A DNA stretch of 42,817 bases, taken from positions 1-42,817 of the forward strand of contig JAQVXR010000003.1 in assembly GCA_028709045.1 (NCBI GenBank), in the 5' to 3' direction. The position numbers and the translations under genes are program-made. Below the pieces are notes generated by a model that had not been told where the DNA came from, searched no databases, and worked only from the letters and a program-made list of their open reading frames with translations. Positions 27,149 through 35,857 of this stretch are shown piece after piece (positions within the stretch are counted from its first letter, which is position 1; each line of letters begins with the position of its first letter). The stretch is from Desulfitobacteriaceae bacterium (GTDB taxonomy: Bacteria > Bacillota > Dehalobacteriia > Dehalobacteriales > Dehalobacteriaceae).

Positions 27149-28580
27149 TTTTCTTCTTTGTTAATAGGTTTAATTGCTTAAGATAATAGCTAATGTCCTT
27201 CGGATTATAAACAGCATCTTCCAGTTCGCCTTGAGAATTCACAAATTTGGACCCTGCTCCCACACCCAAGCCAATAATAGTCTGGCGCTCCTCCATAATA
27301 TTAATATTATAATGGCATTCCTTTCCCGGAAAACAATAGCCCGTATTTTCCAACTGTCCTAAAATATTTTTCTGCCGGTAAAGATAATAAGGATACATAC
27401 CCATTTCCTGTGCCTTTTTTCTCGATATCTCAAGCATCTCCTCTGCATCTTTGGAATTGGCAAGCCGGAAGGCACTGCGTTCCCTGTTGATGATCGAGTT
27501 TCTCTTAACAGCCAACGTATGCACCGTTAAATTATCAGGTTTAAGCTTTGCCATCTTTTCCATGGTACTTTCCACATGGCCAGGAGTCTCTCCAGGGAGA
27601 CCAAGTATCAAATCCATGTTTATGTCAAATTTCATCTCAATGGCCTGATAATATTTTTCAATTATTTCCTCAACAGAATGTTTCCGGCCGATTAAATCTA
27701 GTGTCTCCTGATGCATCGACTGGGGATTGATGCTTACTCGGGTGACGCCGGATTCTTTCATCAGCTGAAATTTCGTTTTACCTAAAGTATCCGGGCGTCC
27801 CGCTTCTACAGTAAACTCCCTAACCTCATCCCAGGGAAAGCTTTCTCTGATAAAGGTTAACAGTTTGTCAAAATCCGTCTCACTTAAACAGGTAGGTGTT
27901 CCCCCACCTAGATAAACCGCCTGCACCTGCAAATTAAACTCTTCTAGAATTTGCCTAACGGATGCAATCTCGTCCCGCAGAGCACTTAAATAAGCGGGAA
28001 CAAGAGTCCCCGCCCGGCCAATGGGTTCTCCTGCAAAAGAACAATAGGCACAACGAGTAGGACAAAATGGAATACCGATATAGATACTGACCGGTTTAGG
28101 AGAGCTTATGTGAAGAAGAAAAGGACGTTGAACCCGGGCTACCTGAACCAAAAGCCGGGCTTTTTCTTCAGCTAAAGCATATCTTTTGACTAAACCTCTT
28201 TCTACCTCTTGGAAAGTTCGGCCTTTATCCAGCCATCGATGTACGATTTTTGTCGGTCTGGTTCCCGTCAGTATCCCCCAAGGGGAGCCCTTCCCACCTG
28301 TTTTTTTCAGAAGCAATTGATAAACAGCCAAGCGAGCCAGTCGCCGCACTTGATTATTAGGCTCTTCGTCTTGATGAAACTCTTCCTTTATTTCGAGTTT
28401 CAGACAATCCTTGTCAATAACCCGGGCTAAAACTACTATTTTCTCGTGGCTATCCACAGTTATCCGGAGCTTGGCACAGGTATCTGAACCTGTAAATTTT
28501 ACATCTGGTATAAAAATTCGAATTACATCTTCTAATGTGTGTAATAGCTCTGGTCTATTGCTTTCAAAGCCTAAATTCAT
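27123..28580 (-). CDS. hemZ: HemZ, coproporphyrinogen III oxidase-like radical SAM protein
   Basis: Radical SAM enzyme of about 485 residues. The Fe-S motif CPTRCAYCSF (about 175-185) follows an N-terminal domain of about 160 residues that is typical of HemZ and absent from HemN/HemW. Other family signatures: YLGGGTPTCLSETDFDKLL, VSINPQSMHQETLDLIGR and MDLILGLPGE. Assigned to anaerobic conversion of coproporphyrinogen III to protoporphyrinogen; activity of HemZ proteins is less certain than HemN. ATG 28580 follows GGTGA by six bases and is preferred to a TTG two codons earlier. Confidence 0.9.
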   Translation of the reverse strand: MNLGFESNRPELLHTLEDVIRIFIPDVKFTGSDTCAKLRITVDSHEKIVVLARVIDKDCLKLEIKEEFHQDEEPNNQVRRLARLAVYQLLLKKTGGKGSPWGILTGTRPTKIVHRWLDKGRTFQEVERGLVKRYALAEEKARLLVQVARVQRPFLLHISSPKPVSIYIGIPFCPTRCAYCSFAGEPIGRAGTLVPAYLSALRDEIASVRQILEEFNLQVQAVYLGGGTPTCLSETDFDKLLTFIRESFPWDEVREFTVEAGRPDTLGKTKFQLMKESGVTRVSINPQSMHQETLDLIGRKHSVEEIIEKYYQAIEMKFDINMDLILGLPGETPGHVESTMEKMAKLKPDNLTVHTLAVKRNSIINRERSAFRLANSKDAEEMLEISRKKAQEMGMYPYYLYRQKNILGQLENTGYCFPGKECHYNINIMEERQTIIGLGVGAGSKFVNSQGELEDAVYNPKDISYYLKQLNLLTKKKIDKLVSIV

Positions 28581-28608
28581 ATTCAATCACCATTAAATAT
28601 TTTCCAGG

Positions 28609-29232
28609 CTATTGTATTAAGAAGGGATTACTTTTCTTTTCCTTACCAATACTGGTTTCGGGGCCATGTCCGGGGCAAACTAGAAAATCATCGTCTAAAG
28701 GAAGCAGCTTTACTTTAATAGATTCAATCAGCGCTTTAAAATCACCGCCAGGAAGGTCTGTCCGGCCAATAGATCCCAAAAACAAGGTGTCACCAACAAA
28801 TACTACTTTGTCACCTACCAGAGAAATCCCGCCGGGAGTATGTCCTGGAGTGTGCAAAATTTTAAAGGCCAGCTGCCCAACCTTGATCTCATCCCCTTCT
28901 CTCAACATAATATCTGCCGCAGGACCCTTTCCTTCATCTCTCATAAAAGAAGCCATATTAAGCTTACCGTCCGTGAGAAAGGCCGCATCCTTTTCGTGAA
29001 TCATCAAAGGCGCTCCAGTAAGTTCCTTGATTTTTTGATTTGCGCCAACATGATCCCAATGTCCGTGGGTATTGACAATAGCCGTTACCTTTAAGCCACT
29101 CTTTTTCACCACGTCCATAATTTTTGGGCCTTCGTCCCCCGGGTCAATGATCATTGCTTCTTTAGTTTGTGAACAACCAACAATAAAACAATTTGTCCCA
29201 ATCATGCCAACCTGTAATGCTTTAATAATCAT
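28609..29232 (-). CDS. MBL-fold metallo-hydrolase (glyoxalase II-like)
   Basis: 207-residue metallo-beta-lactamase-fold hydrolase. Dimetal motif NTHGHWDHVGAN (HxHxDH, about 52-63), then HTPGHTPGGISLV and VGDTLFLGSIGRTD supply the further His/Asp ligands, and CPGHGPET near the C-terminus the last His. Closest to the glyoxalase II/YcbL group; substrate unproven. ATG 29232 follows GGAGTGATAAC; an in-frame ATG six codons upstream lacks a site. It sits between dtd and hemZ, a common order in Firmicutes. Confidence 0.92.
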   Translation of the reverse strand: MIIKALQVGMIGTNCFIVGCSQTKEAMIIDPGDEGPKIMDVVKKSGLKVTAIVNTHGHWDHVGANQKIKELTGAPLMIHEKDAAFLTDGKLNMASFMRDEGKGPAADIMLREGDEIKVGQLAFKILHTPGHTPGGISLVGDKVVFVGDTLFLGSIGRTDLPGGDFKALIESIKVKLLPLDDDFLVCPGHGPETSIGKEKKSNPFLIQ

Positions 29233-29273
29233 GTTATCACTCCGTTTCATAGCATTGGATATATATTTTTACT

Positions 29274-29723
29274 CTAAAATGTTTTTTTACTGTCCAAGAG
29301 CATGGTTACCGGCCCATCGTTTTCGATGGAAACCATCATGCTTGCTTGAAATATACCTGTCTTTACATTCAGCCCCATTCCCTTTAAGCTAGACACATAT
29401 TTTTCATATAAGAGATTCGCTTCCTCCGGCAGAGCCGCTTGAGAAAACCCCGGGCGCCTGCCTTTTCGGCAATCGGCATACAAAGTAAATTGGGAGATAG
29501 CTAATACCTCGCCTTTTATATCACGGACAGACAAATTCATTTTATCCTCGGCATCGGCAAATATGCGCAGGTTGGCAGTCTTTTCCGCCAGGTAAAGAGC
29601 ATCATCAACAGTATCACCCGCGCCTACCCCTATTAAAACAACAAGACCCGGTCCAATAGCACCAACAATGTCCCCATCAACCGAGACTGAACCTTTCTTT
29701 ACTCGTTGAATTACAGCACGCAT
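29274..29723 (-). CDS. dtd: D-aminoacyl-tRNA deacylase
   Basis: Hydrolyses D-amino acids from mischarged tRNA. 149 residues from ATG 29723, beginning [17 protein letters not shown]. The active-site [17 protein letters not shown] segment (about 77-93) and the C-terminal Gly-Pro motif [13 protein letters not shown] are intact. GAGG lies 7 bases before this ATG; the frame reaches 29738 but that start is unsupported. It follows relA, as in B. subtilis (yrvI). Confidence 0.95.
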   Translation of the reverse strand: MRAVIQRVKKGSVSVDGDIVGAIGPGLVVLIGVGAGDTVDDALYLAEKTANLRIFADAEDKMNLSVRDIKGEVLAISQFTLYADCRKGRRPGFSQAALPEEANLLYEKYVSSLKGMGLNVKTGIFQASMMVSIENDGPVTMLLDSKKTF

Positions 29724-29774
29724 ATTAAGACCTCGCAATATTTATTTATCTTACAGCTAAAATTAGATTAACGT

Positions 29775-31934
29775 TTACATATTCCCCGGTGTGACCCTTT
29801 TGACTTCAATGATATCTGGCAATCGCCTAAGCTTGTTCATAATATACTCCAAGTGGTCAAGACTTTTGATTTCAATTTTGACGTTGACCGACGCCAGCTT
29901 ATTTTTGGTTGCCCGGGCATGGACAGAATTAATTGTCGTTTTGGTATCGGCAATAGCCGTCATAATATCCATGGCAAGGCGTGGTCGGTCCAGTGAAATT
30001 GCTTCGATCTCCACCTGGAAAAAGCCTTCACTCTCTGTATCCCAAGATACTTCAATAAGCCGTTCTTTTTCATGCTGATGGTTTTGCACAACATTAGGAC
30101 AGTCCACTCGGTGAATTGACACTCCTCTTCCCCTGGTAATATAACCGACGATAGGATCTCCCGGCAAGGGATTACAGCAGCGGGACAGTCTGATCATAGC
30201 ATTATCGACTCCCCGTACCAATATCCCCTTGGAATGTTTTCCTGTATCTTTCCATGGCTTTAGTTCCGGCGGGGCGAGAGAAGCATCCTTCTCCTTTTTA
30301 AAATCTTCCTTAATTTTAGTTAACATTTGAATGGGAGAAATGATTCCATCCCCCACAGCTACGATCAAGTCTTCTCCTGATTGATAATTAAAACGTTTGG
30401 CAGCGTCCAGGAGCCTCTCCGGCTTGAAGAAATAGGAAACTTCATGTCCGTATTTCTTTATTTCTTTTTCTAAAAGCTCCCTGCCCCGTAGCAAGTTTTC
30501 ATCTCTTTTTTCTTTTTTGAACCACTGTCTGATCCGATTTTTTGCTTGGGTAGTTTTCACAATTTTCAACCAGTCCCGGCTGGGTGCGCTTCCTTTTAGG
30601 GTGAGAATTTCTACTATGTCTCCGTTATTTAGTTTATAATCAATAGGAACAATTTTGCCGTTAACCTTTGCCCCAATACACCAGTGTCCTACTTGGGTGT
30701 GCACACGGTAAGCAAAATCAATGGGAACGGACCCTGCTGGCAGTTCTACCACATCCCCTTTGGGCGTAAAAACATATACAGAATCGGCAAACAAATCGAT
30801 CCGAATAGATTCCATAAACTCCCGAGCATCACGCAGTTCCTGCTGCCACTCCAGCATCTGGCGCAACCAGGACAACTTTTCTTCAAAATCTTTATCCCCA
30901 CTTTTACCTTCCTTATAACGCCAATGAGCAGCGATCCCATATTCAGATGTCCTATGCATGTCCCAGGTGCGAATCTGAATTTCAAATGGCTCGCCTTTAG
31001 AACCGATGACGGTGGTGTGAATAGATTGGTACATATTCTGTTTAGGCATGGCAATATAATCTTTAAAGCGGCCGGGAATGGGCTTCCACATAGTATGGAT
31101 AATTCCTAACGCCCCATAACAATCTTTAACATTATCCACAATCACCCGGACAGCCACTAGATCAAAGATTTCGCTTAGTTCCTTTTGTTGCTGAACCATC
31201 TTCTTGTAAATACTGTATAGATTTTTGGGCCGGCCCACAACTTCGGCTTTTAACCCTACTTGTTCTAGTTTTTGGCCTAGAACCTCGCAAATTTCTCCGA
31301 CGTACTGTTCCCGCTCCTGCCTTTTCATGACAATTTGATCGACAAGACTGTAGAACTTATCCGGTTCCAAATACCGAAGGGCTAAATCCTCCAATTCCCA
31401 TTTAATTTTAAAAATCCCCAAACGATGGGCCAATGGAGCAAAGATTTCCAGTGTCTCCTCGGCAATTTCTTTTTGCCTCGCCAAAGAATGATAGCGCAGG
31501 GTACGCATATTATGCAGACGGTCAGCCAATTTAATCAAAATTACTCTAATATCCTTTGCCATTGCTAAAAACATTTTACGTAGGTTTTCCACTTGCTGCT
31601 CTTCTTTTGACTTATATTCCAATCTGCTTAGCTTAGTCACACCGTCAACCAGCACAGCAACTTCGCGACTAAATAATTTAGCTATTTCCTCAATAGTAAC
31701 ATCAGTATCCTCTACCACGTCATGGAGAAGACCGGCTGCTAAAGTAGTATCGTCCAACTGGAGCATGACAAGAATTTCGGCTACCGCCAGAGGATGGATA
31801 ATGTACGCTTCACCGGAATGGCGCAGTTGACCTTGATGTGCCCGGGCCGCAAAATCATAAGCCCTTTGGATAAACGCGACATCACTGGCCGGGTTGTATT
31901 TAATTATTTGCTCTTCAAGCATTTTAATGTCCAC
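29775..31934 (-). CDS. relA: (p)ppGpp synthetase/hydrolase, RelA/SpoT (Rel) family
   Basis: Bifunctional stringent-response enzyme of 719 residues. Hydrolase HD domain with GLLHDVVEDTDVTIEEI (about 68-84) and an intact HD motif; synthetase domain with GRPKNLYSIYKKM and PNMYQSIHTT-like MPKQNMYQSIHTTVIG; TGS domain (GDVVELPAGSVPIDFAYRVH); zinc-finger CRCCNP-like (LSRCCNPLPGD); C-terminal ACT domain. Both activities look intact. The start is GTG 31934, or ATG 31922 four codons later; neither has a strong site. It follows recJ by six bases, with no apt gene between. Confidence 0.96.
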   Translation of the reverse strand: MDIKMLEEQIIKYNPASDVAFIQRAYDFAARAHQGQLRHSGEAYIIHPLAVAEILVMLQLDDTTLAAGLLHDVVEDTDVTIEEIAKLFSREVAVLVDGVTKLSRLEYKSKEEQQVENLRKMFLAMAKDIRVILIKLADRLHNMRTLRYHSLARQKEIAEETLEIFAPLAHRLGIFKIKWELEDLALRYLEPDKFYSLVDQIVMKRQEREQYVGEICEVLGQKLEQVGLKAEVVGRPKNLYSIYKKMVQQQKELSEIFDLVAVRVIVDNVKDCYGALGIIHTMWKPIPGRFKDYIAMPKQNMYQSIHTTVIGSKGEPFEIQIRTWDMHRTSEYGIAAHWRYKEGKSGDKDFEEKLSWLRQMLEWQQELRDAREFMESIRIDLFADSVYVFTPKGDVVELPAGSVPIDFAYRVHTQVGHWCIGAKVNGKIVPIDYKLNNGDIVEILTLKGSAPSRDWLKIVKTTQAKNRIRQWFKKEKRDENLLRGRELLEKEIKKYGHEVSYFFKPERLLDAAKRFNYQSGEDLIVAVGDGIISPIQMLTKIKEDFKKEKDASLAPPELKPWKDTGKHSKGILVRGVDNAMIRLSRCCNPLPGDPIVGYITRGRGVSIHRVDCPNVVQNHQHEKERLIEVSWDTESEGFFQVEIEAISLDRPRLAMDIMTAIADTKTTINSVHARATKNKLASVNVKIEIKSLDHLEYIMNKLRRLPDIIEVKRVTPGNM

Positions 31935-31940
31935 GCCTAA

Positions 31941-34900
31941 TCAATCCTCTTTCTTCTCCGGTTGTTCAGAAAAGTTTTTAATGAATGACGTAAAATCAGG
32001 CGACACAGCGGGCCTCCGCCAATAAGAAAACATTTCTTTTTCCCGTTCCCCCTCTCGGAAACGAGGCGAATTATCTAAAGCTACCTTTTCACCGTGTTGC
32101 ACCGGTTCCAAAAATATATTTTCACAGGCAGACTGCTTTATTATTCCTAATTCTAAAAAAATTGCCAAAGCCGCGTCAAGCGTCGCATCTTTAAAGCTAC
32201 AAAATCCCACCGATTTTAGCTTATTTAATATTTCAATTTTGGAGCCGTAAGTTTTACCTTCTCTCAAAGACAAAGTACAAAATGCCCGATAAATTTTTCC
32301 CAGAGTTTCCCGGCCTGGAAAGTTGATTTCTAAAAGCCTTTCTCTTACTGCCAAGTCTGCTGTAGAGTAGATTAAGTGAGCCTTAGGAAGTTCCCCTTCA
32401 CCCGGCCAACCGGTAAGATCGCAAAATTCCGCCAGACTATGGGGAACGTTAAACAAAACCACATGCTTAAATAACCGGGTATATGAAGATATAATCGGTT
32501 GGTGAGTAATAAGAACCTTTATTTCTCCCGCTGCTACCTTTTCTGCCAATATTTCCTGTTCCCAGGGCCTTTGCCGAGCAGTGCACCCAGCTACCATAGT
32601 AAAACCTTTATTGCTAAGGTCTTTTACCAACTCATCCACCTGGTGCTTAAACATGACATAAACCAAACAGCTCTCACCGTTTTTTATCACATTAAAAAGA
32701 TACGAGCTTTTATCCTCCAATTCCCGGTAATCAATTATTTCCAAACGGCCGGGATATATTTCTGAATATGTTTTCTCCAAGAAAAAATTTTTTTGTAGAT
32801 CTTTAAAAAATTTGCCTTGGAAGAAACCTGCCAGAACCAGCAATCTAAAGTTTTGGGACTGGCTTAATAATTCCGTGAATTTACTCGTGAATTTTTTTGT
32901 TTTCTCCAAAAGAAAAATAGGGTTTGAGTAATCAACAATTATAAAAGAGTCTTCAATTAGTTCTGCCGGGTTTTCCAAAGATTCCAAAAAATCCGGAGTA
33001 GTCAAAAGCACCGGAAATGCTCCCGACACAAAATTATTCAAAAGTTGCGCCTTTTTTTTAGGAGAAAGCCGGCTGTCGCCTTTTAAAACAGTAATCCCCA
33101 GCATATTAAGTTCCCTTTCGGCAGACACACCTTCAAACCATAACTCGGAAAGAGATAAAGTAAGAAAAAGCGTTCTTCTTCTAAAATTAAAATATTGATA
33201 AGCTGCCAAACCGTGCCAAAATGCGCGCTGTTTGCTGCGGGGGAACGCTAATGCTATTTTAGGGATTTGCTCACCCGAAACCTCATTACTAAGACTTTTT
33301 ACATAAGCAGTTTCCTGAAAACCTTTTAAAATGTCGTCTTTGTGAGGGTCAGCCAACTGTTGCTTCCCATCAATAAAGGAAAACACCGGTGCCGGCTGAA
33401 TATCTTTTAAAACCAGCTGAACGGTTTCACATCCGTTCCAATTATTCATCTCCAATATACCTGCAGCATCCACCCGGTCACTGTCATTTAACCAGGCAAG
33501 GTGCCCGCCCATATTAAAACCAATTCCTTCTAAAGTTTTGCCTTCTGATTCAAATTTAATCTTCAAATGGGCAGCGTTCGCACCGACAGCCCGAACTTCT
33601 TTAACTTTTGAATTTCGGAAGGAGAATACCGGGCAGGGATTATCCTGTCCAAAGGGGGAGAGCATGGCAATTTCCCCGGCAAGGACTTCTTCACTGCCAT
33701 CAATTTCTTTATCTGCATCTATCTGTATTATCGGAATTAAGTCTTCTTCCTTCAAAACGCTCTGGGCCCATTTATTTATTTTCCGACGGAAAGCTTCAAT
33801 ATTTTGCACAGGAAGTTTTAACCCGGCAGCCTGCTTATGGCCTCCAAATTGAATCAACAGGTCTTTGCAATGTTCTAATGAATGGTACATATGAAAGCTC
33901 TCAATACTGCGAGCGCTTCCTTTTGCCACTTCACCTTCAATCGTCATCAGTATAACCGGACGATAAAACCGTTCAACCAATCGTGACGCCACAACGCCGA
34001 TTACTCCCTGATGCCATCTTTCCGACGCTAGAACTAACACTAATTCTTCTTGTAATTCACTATTGCCTTCTATCATTTCCAACGCTTCATCAAATATAGC
34101 TTTCTCTAAAGACTGGCGTTGGTTGTTTTCCTGATTCAAAACTTTTGCCTGTTCCAAGCAGTATTCATGATCAGAAGATTGTAATAATTCTACTCCTATC
34201 CTAGCATTGGATAGCCGACCTGCAGCATTTAAACGCGGCGCTAAGAGAAAACCCACCTGTGTCGCACTAACTTCTTTTCCTTTAATCCCTGCTACATTAA
34301 TAAGCGCTTTTAAACCGAGCCTTTTAGTTTTTGAAATTGCTTCCAATCCCATTTTTACAATGGTTCTATTCTCTCCGGTTAAGGCCACAACATCAGCGAT
34401 CGTTCCCAAAGAAACCAAATCTAGAAATTCGGATAGAATTACTTTTTCTTTTTGCTGGTCGCCAAGCTTTAAATATATTGCTTGGGCTAATTTCCAGGCG
34501 ACTCCGACCCCGGCCAAATCGGAGAAAGGATACCCGGAATCCACTACCCGCGGATTAATAATAGCGTCTGCCACCGGAAGGAGGGCGGGAGGTTGGTGAT
34601 GATCAGTTATAATAATGTTGATACCCAAGGATTTCGCCAGTTTTATTTCTTCCAGTGAACTAATCCCGCAATCAACAGTAATAATCAAGCCAAACCCTTC
34701 ATGATCTGCCCATTCTATCGCTTCTTTATTTAGTCCGTATCCTTCTTTCATCCTGTCCGGGATATAGTATTGTACATCGGCCTTTTGACTTTTTAAGAAT
34801 TGATAAAGCAATGTGGTTGCCGTAATACCGTCTACATCATAATCACCGTAAATCAAAATCTTTTTTTGTGATTTTATATTCTGTTCTACCAGCGCTACTG

Positions 34901-35117
34901 CTTTAGCCATTTCGTGAAATTTAAAAGGACTATGCAAATCATCCGCCGTAAAGGTTAAAAAAAGTTTTATTGCTGATACAGATGTCAAACCACGGTTCAT
35001 TAAAATTCTGGCTACGATTGGCGATATATTCAATTCTCTTGATAGTTCCAACTGCCTGCGGCAGTTACAAGGGAGAAGTGTCCAACGCTTTTTAGGTAAA
35101 TAATTAAATTCTTTAAT
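31941..35117 (-). CDS. recJ: Single-strand DNA exonuclease RecJ, long form with C-terminal extension
   Basis: 5'-3' ssDNA exonuclease. DHH-domain motifs GDYDVDG (about 91-97), TVDCGISS and TDHH (about 171-174), DHHA1 FGGHKQAAG (about 424-432), then an OB fold. A further 500 residues include a helicase-C-like segment (CLVYVMFKHQVDELVKDL; AAGEIKVLITHQPI) without a visible Walker A. E. coli RecJ is about 577 residues and B. subtilis about 786; this is about 1058. The usual longest frame starts at TTG 35051, but conserved RecJ N-terminal sequence (PKKRWTLLP...) continues upstream in frame. The only codon with a good ribosome site (AGGAG, 8 bases) is ATT at 35117, so I propose that start. Weak promoter TTGCGA-17-TAGTAT at 35234-35262. 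Confidence 0.92.
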   Translation of the reverse strand: MKEFNYLPKKRWTLLPCNCRRQLELSRELNISPIVARILMNRGLTSVSAIKLFLTFTADDLHSPFKFHEMAKAVALVEQNIKSQKKILIYGDYDVDGITATTLLYQFLKSQKADVQYYIPDRMKEGYGLNKEAIEWADHEGFGLIITVDCGISSLEEIKLAKSLGINIIITDHHQPPALLPVADAIINPRVVDSGYPFSDLAGVGVAWKLAQAIYLKLGDQQKEKVILSEFLDLVSLGTIADVVALTGENRTIVKMGLEAISKTKRLGLKALINVAGIKGKEVSATQVGFLLAPRLNAAGRLSNARIGVELLQSSDHEYCLEQAKVLNQENNQRQSLEKAIFDEALEMIEGNSELQEELVLVLASERWHQGVIGVVASRLVERFYRPVILMTIEGEVAKGSARSIESFHMYHSLEHCKDLLIQFGGHKQAAGLKLPVQNIEAFRRKINKWAQSVLKEEDLIPIIQIDADKEIDGSEEVLAGEIAMLSPFGQDNPCPVFSFRNSKVKEVRAVGANAAHLKIKFESEGKTLEGIGFNMGGHLAWLNDSDRVDAAGILEMNNWNGCETVQLVLKDIQPAPVFSFIDGKQQLADPHKDDILKGFQETAYVKSLSNEVSGEQIPKIALAFPRSKQRAFWHGLAAYQYFNFRRRTLFLTLSLSELWFEGVSAERELNMLGITVLKGDSRLSPKKKAQLLNNFVSGAFPVLLTTPDFLESLENPAELIEDSFIIVDYSNPIFLLEKTKKFTSKFTELLSQSQNFRLLVLAGFFQGKFFKDLQKNFFLEKTYSEIYPGRLEIIDYRELEDKSSYLFNVIKNGESCLVYVMFKHQVDELVKDLSNKGFTMVAGCTARQRPWEQEILAEKVAAGEIKVLITHQPIISSYTRLFKHVVLFNVPHSLAEFCDLTGWPGEGELPKAHLIYSTADLAVRERLLEINFPGRETLGKIYRAFCTLSLREGKTYGSKIEILNKLKSVGFCSFKDATLDAALAIFLELGIIKQSACENIFLEPVQHGEKVALDNSPRFREGEREKEMFSYWRRPAVSPDFTSFIKNFSEQPEKKED

Positions 35118-35274
35118 CCCAATCTCTCCTATTGACCAACTAGAGGTCTGTTTATTTTGTTAGTTTATTAATTTATAGATATATTTTCATGCCTCAGTCA
35201 GAAAAGACATTACCTCTAAAAAATCTTTCTTTGATACTAACATAGAGGATAAAGCTTCGCAATAAAACAATTTG

Positions 35275-35298
35275 CAAAAAAGAGCACTATTAGTGCTC
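35275..35298 (-). terminator. Rho-independent terminator after the LapA-like gene
   Basis: Perfect 7-bp stem (GAGCACT with AGTGCTC) with a 3-base loop followed by TTTTTTGC on the minus strand. The stem includes the stop codon of the LapA-like gene. Confidence 0.9.
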
Positions 35299-35622
35299 CT
35301 CAGTTCTTTTTTCATCCATTTGAATCGCTTCTGTTTGTTCCACCGCTTCCTGGGAATTCTTTAACATTTCCAATTCGGTTTCCAGTGCCTCATTCTTCTT
35401 CTCCAAAGCATTAATACGCCGGCGCAAAGAAATTTGCTTCACCAAATTCAGTAAAAAAATAATTACAGCACCAATTAAAGCAGAAGTAAAAATAACTATT
35501 ACTAAAGATATTTTTTGAAACTCAAACACAAAAAAGCTGATATCCACCGGGGTGGCGTTTTGCACTGCAAACATAGCCACACTAATAGCGAATAACAGGG
35601 CCAGCACTAAATAAAACTGCAT
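35290..35622 (-). CDS. LapA/DUF1049 family small membrane protein (YrvD-like)
   Basis: 110 residues from ATG 35622: two membrane helices (about 4-20 and 37-60) separated by the DUF1049 sequence NATPVDISFFVFEFQKISL, then a cytoplasmic coiled coil (RRRINALEKKNEALETELEML) with an acidic tail. LapA proteins help lipopolysaccharide assembly in Gram-negatives; the role in Firmicutes is unknown. AAAGGGG precedes the ATG by 8 bases; the frame opens ten codons earlier. A relative (yrvD) also lies between recJ and secDF in B. subtilis. Confidence 0.86.
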   Translation of the reverse strand: MQFYLVLALLFAISVAMFAVQNATPVDISFFVFEFQKISLVIVIFTSALIGAVIIFLLNLVKQISLRRRINALEKKNEALETELEMLKNSQEAVEQTEAIQMDEKRTEEH

Positions 35623-35712
35623 CGCCCTATCCCCTTTCATAGAATCCACCATAAAATAAGTAATTTCTACATGGCATTTGCTTTTCCTGCATTCTATTTC
35701 TAAGACTTATTA

Positions 35713-35744
35713 AAAAAGCAAAGAAACCTTGGCTTGCGCCCAAG
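35713..35744 (-). promoter_or_regulatory. Terminator-like hairpin with competing helices in the lapA leader
   Basis: On the minus strand CTTGG/CCAAG (35744-35728) is followed by the T-rich GTTTCTTTGCTTTTTT. Two other helices compete with it: GCTTGC/GCAAGC (35758-35732) and AGACT/AGTCT (35766-35743). This resembles an attenuator or switch, but no known class is recognised and the stems are short. Confidence 0.35.
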
Positions 35745-35811
35745 ACTCTGAAGCAAGCGGAAGTCTCGCACTTATACTGTCAATCTCTATAAATTTATCT
35801 TTTCCGATACT

Positions 35812-35839
35812 ATAAAAAAAGAACCCTCTATAGGGTTCT
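35812..35839 (-). terminator. Rho-independent terminator after secF
   Basis: Perfect 8-bp stem (AGAACCCT with AGGGTTCT), 4-base loop, followed by TTTTTTTAT on the minus strand, 19 bases after the secF stop. Confidence 0.92.
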
Positions 35840-35857
35840 AAAAAATAATTTTTTAAT

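Noticed and set aside
35762-35783. TTGACA box upstream of the lapA-like gene as a promoter.
   Set aside because: No acceptable -10 hexamer lies 15-19 bases after it.
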